Made by a program: the position numbers and the translations under genes. A stretch of DNA of 64,000 bases from Saccharolobus shibatae B12 (GTDB lineage Archaea > Thermoproteota > Thermoprotei_A > Sulfolobales > Sulfolobaceae). The stretch is taken from contig NZ_CP077717.1 in NCBI RefSeq assembly GCF_019175345.1, positions 1,402,001 to 1,466,000 of the forward strand, written 5' to 3'. The notes under the pieces are model-generated. The model saw only the letters and a program-made list of their open reading frames with translations. It did not search any database and had not been told where the DNA came from. Of the stretch, positions 8,794 through 17,914 are shown one piece after another (position 1 is the first letter of the stretch; each line of letters opens with the position of its first letter).

Positions 8794-9477
8794 ATGAACT
8801 ATCTATGGTTTTATATAATAGTTTTAGGTCTAGGCTTATTGGTAATTAACCTCTTCGTTATTTCTTATCCCCCATTTACAATCTTTTCATTGGGTTTAAT
8901 TTCAACTGGTATTGCAGCTTATGGTGTGAATATAGGACATAAAAAGAATGACAAAGTAGAATTATTAATGGATAGTCTATATAGAAATCTCGAATTGATT
9001 TTTAGATATTACAACAGAGATAGTTATTATAGAATATTTATTCCATCATCTATTGGTTCCAACGGAATGTTGTTACTTGATAAATTTCCAGTACAAATAG
9101 AAAATATTAAAGAAGAGCTAGTAAATAAATTTAATGATGGTATAGGCATTTTTTTAGAAACCCCAGGGAGTATAATAGTTAAAGAACTAAGAAAGAAAGG
9201 AATCAATTTCTCTGAAGATTTGGAGTTCCTTTTAAAGAAGGCTTTGGTTGAATTGTATAATTTTGGAGACAGTGTAGAGGTAAATTTTACTGATCAGAAA
9301 TCAGTAAATGTAAAGATTCGTAATCCAGATCCTAATAAGGCTTATACCATTATAGGATATATACAAACATTGATAGTAGCTTCCATAATAGCTGAAAAAG
9401 CATCAAAAATAACTTATGTGAAATCGGAAAATAGATTATTAAGAATATTAAATATAGAGATTGGCATCTTAGAATAA
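8794..9477 (+). CDS. Conserved archaeal-type membrane protein, function unknown
   Basis: 227 residues from the ATG at 8794, chosen because ggggg lies eight bases upstream; an ATG-independent start 15 bases earlier would overlap the previous gene. Two membrane segments near residues 4-22 and 28-48 are followed by a soluble domain of mixed alpha/beta character that includes a leucine-rich helix and the phrase ETPGSIIVKELRKKG. I do not recognise a family. It is the last gene of the operon with the two glycosyltransferases, so a role in glycan assembly or its regulation at the membrane is possible. Confidence 0.7.
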   Translation: MNYLWFYIIVLGLGLLVINLFVISYPPFTIFSLGLISTGIAAYGVNIGHKKNDKVELLMDSLYRNLELIFRYYNRDSYYRIFIPSSIGSNGMLLLDKFPVQIENIKEELVNKFNDGIGIFLETPGSIIVKELRKKGINFSEDLEFLLKKALVELYNFGDSVEVNFTDQKSVNVKIRNPDPNKAYTIIGYIQTLIVASIIAEKASKITYVKSENRLLRILNIEIGILE

Positions 9478-9980
9478 TATATTATAAAAAAGATCATATA
9501 ATTTTTAAAACTACAATTCCTTCTATAATAAAGTTATCATTGAAGAAAAATAGTGTAGAGTTAGCTGAGAAAAGGTTACGGAAAGTATCTCTCTTGATTT
9601 AACATTAAATTATATAGAACAACTTTGTATAAAGTATCAAAATATTCATGATAGAAAAAAGAAAGTTTATAAGAGTTTTAATAAGTACATTAACAATTAA
9701 ATGATTCATGATTACAACTATGTCTATCTATTATCTTATATAATATTTAAATTTATCTATATTATTAGTTAGAGACATGAAAAATCTCAGTAATGACATT
9801 AATAATATTTAGATCTAATTATTAACGATACATTTTCTGTGCTATGGAATAGATTTATATAATCGAGATTCATTTACTCTACGATACTCAATAATATTTT
9901 AAGTAGAGATAAAGGTAAAATTTCTAGTTATCATCACGATAAAAGTATATACAGAAAAATTTATAAGTATATATTATCGA
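9478..9980 (+). other. AT-rich intergenic region
   Basis: About 500 bases without a convincing gene or hairpin. Near its right end, aaagtatata (9942-9951) and tttataag (9960-9967) are possible TATA boxes for the exported LamG protein gene. The first would give a short leader and the second would place transcription start inside the gene, so the first is preferred. Confidence 0.4.
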
Positions 9981-11141
9981 ATGATTCCTGTGAGTAAAGA
10001 AAATAGATCAGTTAATTTAGGCCGAAGGAAATTTCTTTCTCTAACATCCTCAGTAGTTCTATTCAGCACTCCTGCCGTTTTATTAATTACAGCTAAAGAT
10101 AAGAAAGAAATCGCTAAAGCTCAAACTTCATTGTCTCCTACCTATCCTTATATTGCAATCGTAGAAGGTGATCCTAGTAATGGATATAATGTTATAACCG
10201 ATTCTGGTGTAATCTTTAACGGAAGCTGTGCAGACGGTTCTGGTACATGCGGAATATATGAGGCTATTCAATATCTGCAAAATAATTATGGCCAAGGAGA
10301 AGTAGTTCTGCTTGGAAAATTTTATCCAATAAAATCACCTATAACTTCTCAACCAAATAACATAGAAATTACTGGAAGTGGAATGGTTTATATAAATCCT
10401 GGAAGCGCTCCTATGTTTATTTCTCTTTTACCAGTAATTGACAATAAAATTAAAATATTTTGGTATACCAATACTGGTATTATCAATAAAATTTTATCCA
10501 AAAGAAGATCATTTTCTTTACTACCTTATGTATTATTTACTGGAACAACACAGTCGCTTCTATTTGCTAATGGTAATCAAGCTTTAGGTAATTCTTCACA
10601 ATTCACTATTTCAGCATGGATTTTTGGTAAACCTAGTGGATATACTGGGTATATATTGTCTTATGGTTCACTAGAAGATGGAGAAGCTTGGGGTATAAGA
10701 GCAAGTAGTAATGATATAATATTCGAAGGTACTACCGGTTCGATAGCTGCGCCTTTTCCATCGAATGTTACCTTTCATTTAGTGATAACATATAATAATG
10801 GCCAAGCATCAATTTATATTAACGGCAATCAAGTAGCATCTGGGTCGATAAGTGTAAGTTATCCTAACCATGCATATTTATGGATAAATAATTTCCCTAT
10901 TCGTAGTCAGCAAGGCGGACTTAATGTAGGATCCTGGTATTCTATAATAGAGAATATACAGTTCTATAGTATTGTTCTATCATCATCTCAGATTTTGACC
11001 CTTTCCTCGTCCGTAGCACAAGATCCCGTAACTACACCGACTTTCTGGAGCCTATATAGATATTTAATGTATTTAGGCGATTTGATTACTGGAATAGGTT
11101 TCCAAAGAATGGGAGCTTTATTTTATGGTGGGGTGGCTTAA
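9981..11141 (+). CDS. Tat-exported LamG/concanavalin-like surface protein
   Basis: 386 residues. The N-terminus is a twin-arginine signal: a polar stretch, the GRRKFLSL motif at residues 14-21, a hydrophobic core (TSSVVLFSTPAVLL) and a cleavage region near residues 45-50. This predicts export of an already folded protein. Residues about 180-350 look like a LamG jelly roll (SQFTISAWIF, FHLVITYNNGQASIYINGNQ, YLWINNF), a fold that often binds glycans. The C-terminus is hydrophobic with aromatic residues. The gene is two bases from the beta-helix gene downstream, so they are co-expressed and may act as a complex on a polysaccharide. Confidence 0.7.
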   Translation: MIPVSKENRSVNLGRRKFLSLTSSVVLFSTPAVLLITAKDKKEIAKAQTSLSPTYPYIAIVEGDPSNGYNVITDSGVIFNGSCADGSGTCGIYEAIQYLQNNYGQGEVVLLGKFYPIKSPITSQPNNIEITGSGMVYINPGSAPMFISLLPVIDNKIKIFWYTNTGIINKILSKRRSFSLLPYVLFTGTTQSLLFANGNQALGNSSQFTISAWIFGKPSGYTGYILSYGSLEDGEAWGIRASSNDIIFEGTTGSIAAPFPSNVTFHLVITYNNGQASIYINGNQVASGSISVSYPNHAYLWINNFPIRSQQGGLNVGSWYSIIENIQFYSIVLSSSQILTLSSSVAQDPVTTPTFWSLYRYLMYLGDLITGIGFQRMGALFYGGVA

Positions 11142-11143
11142 AA

Positions 11144-12595
11144 ATGCCTATAATAATTTCAGATCATATGGATGCTGATGTCGACTTTTACGTTCCTCCA
11201 GGTAGTGATGCGACACAAGCTTTGCAAGAAGCTTTACAACTGTCCTTAGTTTATGGAGTCGCTCATATTATAATTAGAGGACGACTTTATGTTTATGCTT
11301 CATCTCAAGTAACTTTATCACTAGATCAATCTCTTCATTATATATTTGAAGGTGATGGACTAGGAGAAATTATATATGTGAATCCTAATAACTTATCTAA
11401 CGTTCCTCCTTTAGTTGCAATAGGCACAATAAGTACGGTTGAAATGCAGTATATAACTAACAACAATGCAGTAGTAAATAAGCAAGAAGCTGGCTATTCT
11501 ACATGGGGCTGGATTATTGCATTTAAGAACATGAGACTAGTTAATTTAACTCCGCAGAGATGGCTTATTATTACAGGAATGCCGTATCATATGCACTCAA
11601 TTATGTTTTACTTCGATACTGTACAGTTCTTTGCTAATATATGGTTAAACCAAACAGGTACTGTGTTACTACATAATTGTTATGCTAATAATGCAGAATT
11701 ATTATTTGATACACAATCAAGGGAATTAATGGCAATAGGCTGTAGATTTGAAAACGGCAGTAATTTAGCAATCTCACCCAGAGGTTGGACTATTGTTGGC
11801 TGTGTATTTGTAGGCACTAATGTAACCTATTTAAATCCTGGAACTGATGGCAATAATGGTTCTGTTGTTGGCTGTGTATTTGATGGAGCAACTATAGTTA
11901 CCCAAGGTGCAGATAATCTAAAATTAGTTGCCACACAATTTCAAAATGTTACATTTAATGGTGGCAGTGTACAGTTAACACAAGGTATAAATTACGGGAT
12001 AGTGGGATGTTCATTTGTTAACTATAATGTTGTTATATCTGATTTATATAGGGGTCATACTGTATTTGTAGCCTTTAATAATTTTGATGACGGGTCGAAT
12101 TTAGTAATCCTAATAAGGGATAATTATGTAGTGGATTCCATAATTATATTAGGAAATCTGTTCTCTTCAATTCCAACACATAATTCCTTTATATTCATTT
12201 CTGGCTCACCTTCACCAGGTCAAACATTGCAATTAAGTGGCACTGTAAAAATGCTTTACGCTGCTTTTAATACTTTCATTAATTCCTCACATACTTCTGG
12301 CGCAGCTTATGGTTATGAGTTAGCAAATAATTATAGAATTCATGCCTTCGCATACATTAACGTTGCAATAAGCATAGTTTATGCCTACATAGCCTTTAAC
12401 TATTTCCAGCAAAACTATGGGTTGTATAATAATAGTACTGGTAAACCAATAGGCTTCTTCAGTTTACAGCAATTAACTACCAATGTTAAAACAGTGCAGA
12501 ATTTATTCTTCTATTTTAACGTGAATGAAAATAATCCAATGTATATACCGTCTTCACAGACTTATACTGCGCAATTTAATATAGGGATTAGTTAA
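11144..12595 (+). CDS. Right-handed beta-helix (pectin-lyase-fold) protein
   Basis: 483 residues. The start (FYVPPGSDATQALQEALQ) is the usual entry to a pectin-lyase fold, and the body shows repeated short strands every 20-25 residues (for example CRFENGSNLAISPRGWTIVG, CVFVGTNVTY, CVFDGATIV). Such folds occur in polysaccharide lyases, epimerases and viral tailspikes. No catalytic set can be named. The protein has no signal peptide of its own although its adjoining partner has a Tat signal, so it may be carried out as a complex. It could instead be an intracellular or virus-derived protein. Confidence 0.65.
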   Translation: MPIIISDHMDADVDFYVPPGSDATQALQEALQLSLVYGVAHIIIRGRLYVYASSQVTLSLDQSLHYIFEGDGLGEIIYVNPNNLSNVPPLVAIGTISTVEMQYITNNNAVVNKQEAGYSTWGWIIAFKNMRLVNLTPQRWLIITGMPYHMHSIMFYFDTVQFFANIWLNQTGTVLLHNCYANNAELLFDTQSRELMAIGCRFENGSNLAISPRGWTIVGCVFVGTNVTYLNPGTDGNNGSVVGCVFDGATIVTQGADNLKLVATQFQNVTFNGGSVQLTQGINYGIVGCSFVNYNVVISDLYRGHTVFVAFNNFDDGSNLVILIRDNYVVDSIIILGNLFSSIPTHNSFIFISGSPSPGQTLQLSGTVKMLYAAFNTFINSSHTSGAAYGYELANNYRIHAFAYINVAISIVYAYIAFNYFQQNYGLYNNSTGKPIGFFSLQQLTTNVKTVQNLFFYFNVNENNPMYIPSSQTYTAQFNIGIS

Positions 12596-12617
12596 TAACG
12601 ATAAAGTGTGATAATAG

Positions 12618-13064
12618 ATGAAAGTTAAAATAATTTATGATAATGGAAAGGAAGAAGACATTGAACCTAAAAAAGTAGAAGTTACAAGTAGTAATGATAA
12701 CAAAAACTATGCACATTATAAATATACAAAGATGGAAGACGATAAAATAATCATTTTCCATGTTTATTTATTAACAAATGAAAAACCTACAGTTACACCT
12801 CCTAAAATAGAAGAAGAGGTAAAATCTAAAACATCTAAAATAGTCGGTTATAAAAATATAGCAGATGACTTAATAGCTAGAGCCAGAATAACTCAATTGC
12901 AGCCACAAGTACAGACTTGTATATATTGTGGCGAAATTGCTACAAATCAATATGCTGGTAAAACTGTCTGTTCGTCATGTTTTAATTATTTAGTTAAGTA
13001 TGGAGAAGATAGTATTGAATTTAGAAAATATTTAAATAGAAAATTACTAGATAAATGGAAATAA
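12618..13064 (+). CDS. Zinc-ribbon protein, function unknown
   Basis: 148 residues. An N-terminal beta-rich half (residues 1-55) is joined by a proline/lysine/glutamate linker to a C-terminal zinc ribbon with C101, C104, C118 and C121 (CIYCGEI, then VCSSC). It has no signal peptide, so it should be cytoplasmic. It follows the beta-helix gene by 22 bases and is probably in the same operon. It might be an assembly or export helper for the exported pair, or a regulator; nothing in the sequence decides. Confidence 0.65.
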   Translation: MKVKIIYDNGKEEDIEPKKVEVTSSNDNKNYAHYKYTKMEDDKIIIFHVYLLTNEKPTVTPPKIEEEVKSKTSKIVGYKNIADDLIARARITQLQPQVQTCIYCGEIATNQYAGKTVCSSCFNYLVKYGEDSIEFRKYLNRKLLDKWK

Positions 13065-13096
13065 ATTTAAATATTTTTTATTAGTAACGAAAATAT

Positions 13097-14707
13097 CTAT
13101 AACTTTTTCCTAGAAATAGTATAATAAATTATTATTACTATTATCGCTATGAGCAAAACTAAGAAAATATCTATAAGTTCGTTTGAACTTAAGTTGGTTG
13201 AGGATAAAGGTCGTGACGAATATTGTGTGGTATTATAAGTAGTTGTTTGAGTGTAATTATATGTAGCTGTACTGTATTCAAACGAACTATTTTCAGAAAA
13301 TTGCATTATATAGCTTAAAATTGTGCTATTTATTAATCCTTTATTATACAATAATAGGTAACCAGTATAATTATTATGAACATTAGCTACGTATCCGTAA
13401 TGTACTGGGTATTGCAAAGGTATAGGATAAGTCCAGTTGTTAGGAGTTAAAATTATAGGTTTTCTAGGAATTTGAGAAAAATTGAAGGCTTGAAGTAAAC
13501 CTCTAACATCACTATTTGCAACTATTTTATTAAGAAATGGTATATGCCAATTATAATCTAAAAACGCTAACAAAGTATATCCGGACATAGTATAGTTGTC
13601 AATCCAGCCTTCTTTAGCATAGGGAGAAATTATAAGCAGTGGAATCCTCTGCCCTAATATAGTATAATTATAGATCCCTAAATTATTTAGAAATTTGTCA
13701 TATCCTATTCCATATGTGGAAATTATTGGAGGAGGAACCTGATCATAAAATCCTCCTCCTTCATCAAAAGTTATGAAAATTACAGTAGAATTCCAATACT
13801 TACTTTCCATTATAGCATTAATAAAGTAAGTTAAATTAATTTGGCCTATAGTAAGGTTAAATGATGGATGCATGTCATACACATAGTGATAATCGCTTCC
13901 ACCACCCCCAGTAAACATAAGCCAAGAAATAGAAGGTAAGGTACCTTGATTAAGATCTTGAAGGAAAACGCTAGTATTAAAGAAATGATCGCTATACTCG
14001 CTGGCTTCGCTAAATACTTCTAATGGAAACGGCGGTAATTTTTGGCCTTGCTGATATCCATAATCAAAATAAGCCCAAGAAATATTATACTGAGACAACT
14101 GATACATAATTGTATAACTAAATGGTATAGCATTAGTAATAAAACTATCACTTGTAATATTAGTAGGAAATCCCGTTAAATAATTTACTCTGTTAGGCTG
14201 TGTTGACTCTAAAGAAGGTGAGAAATAGTCATCTGCTAGAACATATTCTTCTGCGTAATCCCAAAGGAGAGGAACTTGCTTATACGATACATAAGCCAAA
14301 GATTGAGTACCAGATCCCTCAGCAAAACCATTCATTGCACCGAAATTCCAGTCCTTATGATACGCAGTAAATCCTTCAGTAGGATCCGATAAGATCACTG
14401 AGTCAACGTAATATGGGCCTATATATTTACCATCACTAAGGGGAATTTTAACACTAAGATTAAGCCCTACTGGCCTCATCAGTGAACTTGTTATATTATT
14501 ATATATGGGAGGATTTCCGAAAGGATAAGTCCCAAAAAGATTATCAAATGAATGATTCTCAAGGATAATAATTACAACGTGTTTTATAGGCGTAGCAGTT
14601 GCTGACTCAATTGAGATAGAGTGTAAAGAGGCAATCATTTGCAGGATAATGAAAGTAACCGCAAAAACTGATAATAGTATTCTAATAACTTCTCTACTCT
14701 TCCTCAT
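13097..14707 (-). CDS. Exported phosphoesterase (phospholipase C/acid phosphatase family)
   Basis: 536 residues of the bacterial-type phosphoesterase family (alkaline-phosphatase fold). An N-terminal hydrophobic signal/anchor (about 8-28) is followed by the family's opening block VVIILENHSFDNLFGTYP (about residues 44-61), which supplies metal ligands and the nucleophile region. A second signature, ITFDEGGGFYDQVPPP, lies near residue 315. Many N-x-S/T sequons occur through the mature part, and the C-terminus has a serine/threonine-rich stalk and a transmembrane helix (about 510-531) with a basic tail. This predicts an enzyme tethered outside the cell. A role in phosphate scavenging or lipid/polymer phosphodiester cleavage is likely; the substrate is not known. 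Confidence 0.85.
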   Translation of the reverse strand: MRKSREVIRILLSVFAVTFIILQMIASLHSISIESATATPIKHVVIIILENHSFDNLFGTYPFGNPPIYNNITSSLMRPVGLNLSVKIPLSDGKYIGPYYVDSVILSDPTEGFTAYHKDWNFGAMNGFAEGSGTQSLAYVSYKQVPLLWDYAEEYVLADDYFSPSLESTQPNRVNYLTGFPTNITSDSFITNAIPFSYTIMYQLSQYNISWAYFDYGYQQGQKLPPFPLEVFSEASEYSDHFFNTSVFLQDLNQGTLPSISWLMFTGGGGSDYHYVYDMHPSFNLTIGQINLTYFINAIMESKYWNSTVIFITFDEGGGFYDQVPPPIISTYGIGYDKFLNNLGIYNYTILGQRIPLLIISPYAKEGWIDNYTMSGYTLLAFLDYNWHIPFLNKIVANSDVRGLLQAFNFSQIPRKPIILTPNNWTYPIPLQYPVHYGYVANVHNNYTGYLLLYNKGLINSTILSYIMQFSENSSFEYSTATYNYTQTTTYNTTQYSSRPLSSTNLSSNELIDIFLVLLIAIIVIIIYYTISRKKL

Positions 14708-14729
14708 ATTTAGGTATAATTCTTAACCA

Positions 14730-14741
14730 CTTAATATATGT
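14730..14741 (-). promoter_or_regulatory. TATA box of the phosphoesterase gene
   Basis: On the minus strand this reads acatatatta, centred about 29 bases before the ATG at 14707, the spacing of a leaderless or short-leader archaeal promoter. Confidence 0.55.
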
Positions 14742-15150
14742 TTTTGCTAGAATTTTTACCAAACAATAATATCCTATTAAATTATAAGGAAAAACTTGAC
14801 ATGAGTCTAAACTTGGAAAAAACGATACTTGTAGCTTAATGAGTACACTTTTAACTTCTACTTAGCTCTTTCTCTCCGTCTTCTAAATATTCTAACTGAT
14901 TCATTCTTGATAAGGTGATATTTGACTAAAAAATGTGTATTATTCTAGTTGACATTAAAAAACGTAATAATATCAATTACTTTTTTGACAAGGATAACAT
15001 TAACTCTTTAGATAATACACATGTTAACTAAAAAACAGTAGATATTCTATAAAACTGGTATTTAAGAATCTTTATTGCTTAAGAAGTGTTAAATACTTTA
15101 GTTATATTATGACAAAGCTTAAATAAGATAGCTTCTAAAGTAGTCATAAA
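14742..15150. other. Intergenic region with a spaced inverted repeat
   Basis: No gene is seen. The sequence atgtgtattat at 14933-14943 is repeated in perfect inverse as ataatacacat at 15012-15022. Each arm is followed or preceded by a gttgac/gttaac-like hexamer and an actaaaaaa run. It may be a relic of a small mobile element or a regulatory loop. Confidence 0.4.
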
Positions 15151-15894
15151 ATGTACCTTAAGGAATATTTAAAAGTAAGACCTTTATCATTTAGTGACAC
15201 CTACAAAATTCTAAAATTTTTTATAAAAAATAAAAAAGAGATTAAAGAAGATGATAAAAATTTTATAAAAGTTAAATATAATGGATTAGTATGGAATTTG
15301 AGATACTCTATGTTTGATTTTGATTTAGGTATAGTCGTTGGAAGCCATGAGAAGGAAGTGCTTAAATGGGTTAATTTCAATGAAATAGAAACTTTCATAG
15401 ACGCTGGGGCTTATATAGGTACATATACTCTTAGAGCTGCTCTAAACGGCAAAGTTTATGCCTTTGAACCCAATCCATATAGTTTCGAAATTCTAAAAAA
15501 TAATATTAAAGCCAATAATTTAGAAGATAAGGTTATATTATATAATGGAGCTTTATCTGATAAAAATGGAGAGGTAAAATTATGTATCGGCAACGTAGGT
15601 TCCTCTTTAGTTTTTAATGAGTGTAAAAACTCTTTAACGGTAAAAAGTATTACACTAGACAGCTTAAACGTTAGTACTGTTGATATGATTAAAATTGATG
15701 TCGAAGGTTCAGAACTTAATGTTATTAATGGAGGATTAAAAACTCTTAATAACACCAGAAGCATTTTGGCTGAAACTAAAGATATAAATTTTAAAGAAAT
15801 CGATAGAATCTTAAGAGATAAGGGTTTTGTAATGAGAAGAAGAACAAACACAAACGATTATACAATTTATACGTTATATGAGAAAAGGAATTAG
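15151..15894 (+). CDS. FkbM-family methyltransferase
   Basis: 247 residues. SAM-binding motif I is DAGAYIGTYTLRAA near residues 90-103, and the family block IDVEGSELNVINGGLK lies near residues 185-200. FkbM enzymes put methyl groups on hydroxyls of sugars or natural products. Next to rml genes and glycosyltransferases, O-methylation of a surface sugar is the simplest role. The N-terminal 60 residues are basic and not conserved. It is a single gene with its own upstream region; the rml genes downstream have a separate promoter. Confidence 0.8.
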   Translation: MYLKEYLKVRPLSFSDTYKILKFFIKNKKEIKEDDKNFIKVKYNGLVWNLRYSMFDFDLGIVVGSHEKEVLKWVNFNEIETFIDAGAYIGTYTLRAALNGKVYAFEPNPYSFEILKNNIKANNLEDKVILYNGALSDKNGEVKLCIGNVGSSLVFNECKNSLTVKSITLDSLNVSTVDMIKIDVEGSELNVINGGLKTLNNTRSILAETKDINFKEIDRILRDKGFVMRRRTNTNDYTIYTLYEKRN

Positions 15895-15998
15895 ATATAA
15901 TCTTGATTTAAATATATTTAATAAATGATAAATGTTATTTTGTAATTAGAACTCTAAAAATTCTTAATTTAACTGATACTTTACTAATTAGGAAAATG

Positions 15999-16010
15999 CT
16001 TTTATATATG
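15999..16010 (+). promoter_or_regulatory. Promoter of the rml operon
   Basis: The TATA box ttttatatat (16000-16009) is preceded by a purine-rich BRE-like ggaaaatg and is centred 26 bases before the rmlD ATG. This predicts a leaderless transcript. Confidence 0.65.
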
Positions 16011-16030
16011 TTCTGTATTATTTTTTACTA

Positions 16031-16858
16031 ATGCGAATAATGATAATAGGAGCGTCGGGGCAATTAGGGCTTGAATTATCTCGAACGCTTTCAAATTATG
16101 ACTTAATTAAAACGTATACTTTACATGAATTATCGGAAGGTTTAAGATTGAATCTAATGGATTATTTATCTTTAGAAGACTTTATTACTAAGAAAAAACC
16201 GGAAGTTATAATAAATACTGCAGCATTTACAGATGTAGACAGATGTGAGGTAGAAAGAGAAAAAGCATTTAAAATAAATGCTGAAGCAGTGAGACATATA
16301 GTTAGAGCTTCTAGAGTAGTAGAGGCTTATCTAATTCAAATAAGTACTGATTATGTCTTTGATGGAAATAAAGGTCTTTATAAAGAAGATGATCTCCCAA
16401 ATCCCATAAATTACTATGGTTTAACTAAGCTTCTAGGAGAAAAATATGCATTATCTTATGATGATACTGTTATTGTTAGAACTTCTGGAATTTTTAGGAA
16501 TAAGGGCTTTCCGGTTTACGTTTATAAGAGTTTAAAAGAGGGAAAGGAAGTTTTAGCATTTAAGGGGTTCTACTCTCCTATTTCAGCTAAAAAGCTTGCA
16601 GAAGTTATCAATGAACTAATAATATATAAGAAAACTGGCGTTATAAATATTGCTGGAGAGAGGATTTCTCGTTATGATTTAGCTCAAAAGATAAAGGAGC
16701 TCTATAATTTATCTGGTAAGGTAATTGAGGTAGATAGTGTAGAGGGATGGATTGCTAAAAGACCCTTTGATTCATCTTTAGATATTTCAAAGGCTAAAAA
16801 ACTTGTTTCGATAGATTTTTACTCTATTGATGAAAATTTAAAGCATGTAGTGATTTAA
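16031..16858 (+). CDS. rmlD: dTDP-4-dehydrorhamnose reductase
   Basis: 275 residues, a short-chain dehydrogenase that makes the last step of dTDP-L-rhamnose synthesis (NADPH-dependent reduction of the 4-keto sugar). The nucleotide-binding motif is GASGQLG at 6-12. STDYVFDGNKGLYKEDD and the catalytic Y-x3-K in NYYGLTKLLGEKYA are as in RmlD. The stop codon is directly followed by the rmlA start, so they are tightly co-translated. In the absence of a visible rmlC, a related 6-deoxysugar reductase role cannot be excluded. Confidence 0.88.
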   Translation: MRIMIIGASGQLGLELSRTLSNYDLIKTYTLHELSEGLRLNLMDYLSLEDFITKKKPEVIINTAAFTDVDRCEVEREKAFKINAEAVRHIVRASRVVEAYLIQISTDYVFDGNKGLYKEDDLPNPINYYGLTKLLGEKYALSYDDTVIVRTSGIFRNKGFPVYVYKSLKEGKEVLAFKGFYSPISAKKLAEVINELIIYKKTGVINIAGERISRYDLAQKIKELYNLSGKVIEVDSVEGWIAKRPFDSSLDISKAKKLVSIDFYSIDENLKHVVI

Positions 16859-17893
16859 ATGGAAGCCGTAATTCTTCATGGAGGGCAAGGAACAAGACTT
16901 AGGCCTTTAACACATACTGGGCCTAAACAATTGATAAAAGTTGCAGGTAGGCCAGTATCCCAATGGGTTCTAGAGCAAATAAGAGAGGCTGGAATCAAAG
17001 ATATAATAATTATATTAGGAGACAATAATCCGATGAGAGTTATAGAATACTATGGAGATGGTACTCATTTAGATGTCAATATACATTATGTTTACCAAGG
17101 TAAGGCTAGGGGGTTAGCAGATGCCGTATATCACGTTAAAGATATGGTTTCTGATAAGTTTATAGTCTATCTAGGGGACAATATAGTGCCTTATAATTTA
17201 GCCAAATTTTCAACACTTGATGGTTCAGCCTCAATCCTATTAGCTAAGGTTAATAATCCTAATCGTTTTGGAGTTGCAGTTATAAAAGATGGTAAGGTTA
17301 TTAAATTAGTTGAAAAGCCTAAAGAACCCATCTCTGATTTAGCCTTAGTTGGTGTTTATGCCTTCACTAGAGATATTTTTGATGTTATTGAAAATTTGAA
17401 ACCGAGTTGGAGGGGTGAATTAGAAATAACAGATGCAATACAATCTCTCATAGATAAAGGTAAGGAGGTTAAATATGAAATAGTGGATGGCTGGTGGAAG
17501 GATACTGGTACTCCTAAGGATATTTTAGAAGCTAACTCATTCCTTTTAGACAGATATGCAATCAGAAAAATAGAAGGTGAAATTAAGGATTCTGCAGTTG
17601 ATGGCAGAGTAATAGTAGAGAGAGGTGCAGTCATAGAAAACTCAACTATTAGAGGTCCTGCATATATTGGAAGTAGTAGTAAGATTAAAAATTCCTATAT
17701 TGGTCCTTTTACCTCTATAGGTAACGAGTGTACAATAGATAATAGTGAGATAGAATATAGTGTAATTTTAGATAATGTCAAATTGAGAGGCGTTTCTTTA
17801 ATGGATTCATTAATAGGTAATAATTCGACAGTAGAGAAAGGAGGAAAATGGCAGAAACTAATAATAGGTGAGAATTCTTCAGTTATGATTTAG
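16859..17893 (+). CDS. rmlA: Glucose-1-phosphate thymidylyltransferase (long archaeal form)
   Basis: 344 residues. It activates glucose-1-phosphate with dTTP to dTDP-glucose. The nucleotidyltransferase signature HGGQGTRLRPLTHTGPKQLI is at residues 6-25, and the metal aspartate is in YLGDNI near residue 107. Beyond residue 240 there is a left-handed beta-helix of hexapeptide repeats (VIENSTIRGPAYIGSSSKI, and so on), as in the long archaeal sugar nucleotidyltransferases, some of which are bifunctional with acetyltransferase activity. The substrate is inferred from the rml neighbours. Confidence 0.88.
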   Translation: MEAVILHGGQGTRLRPLTHTGPKQLIKVAGRPVSQWVLEQIREAGIKDIIIILGDNNPMRVIEYYGDGTHLDVNIHYVYQGKARGLADAVYHVKDMVSDKFIVYLGDNIVPYNLAKFSTLDGSASILLAKVNNPNRFGVAVIKDGKVIKLVEKPKEPISDLALVGVYAFTRDIFDVIENLKPSWRGELEITDAIQSLIDKGKEVKYEIVDGWWKDTGTPKDILEANSFLLDRYAIRKIEGEIKDSAVDGRVIVERGAVIENSTIRGPAYIGSSSKIKNSYIGPFTSIGNECTIDNSEIEYSVILDNVKLRGVSLMDSLIGNNSTVEKGGKWQKLIIGENSSVMI

Positions 17894-17914
17894 AGCTTTT
17901 AGAAGTGGGTTATA

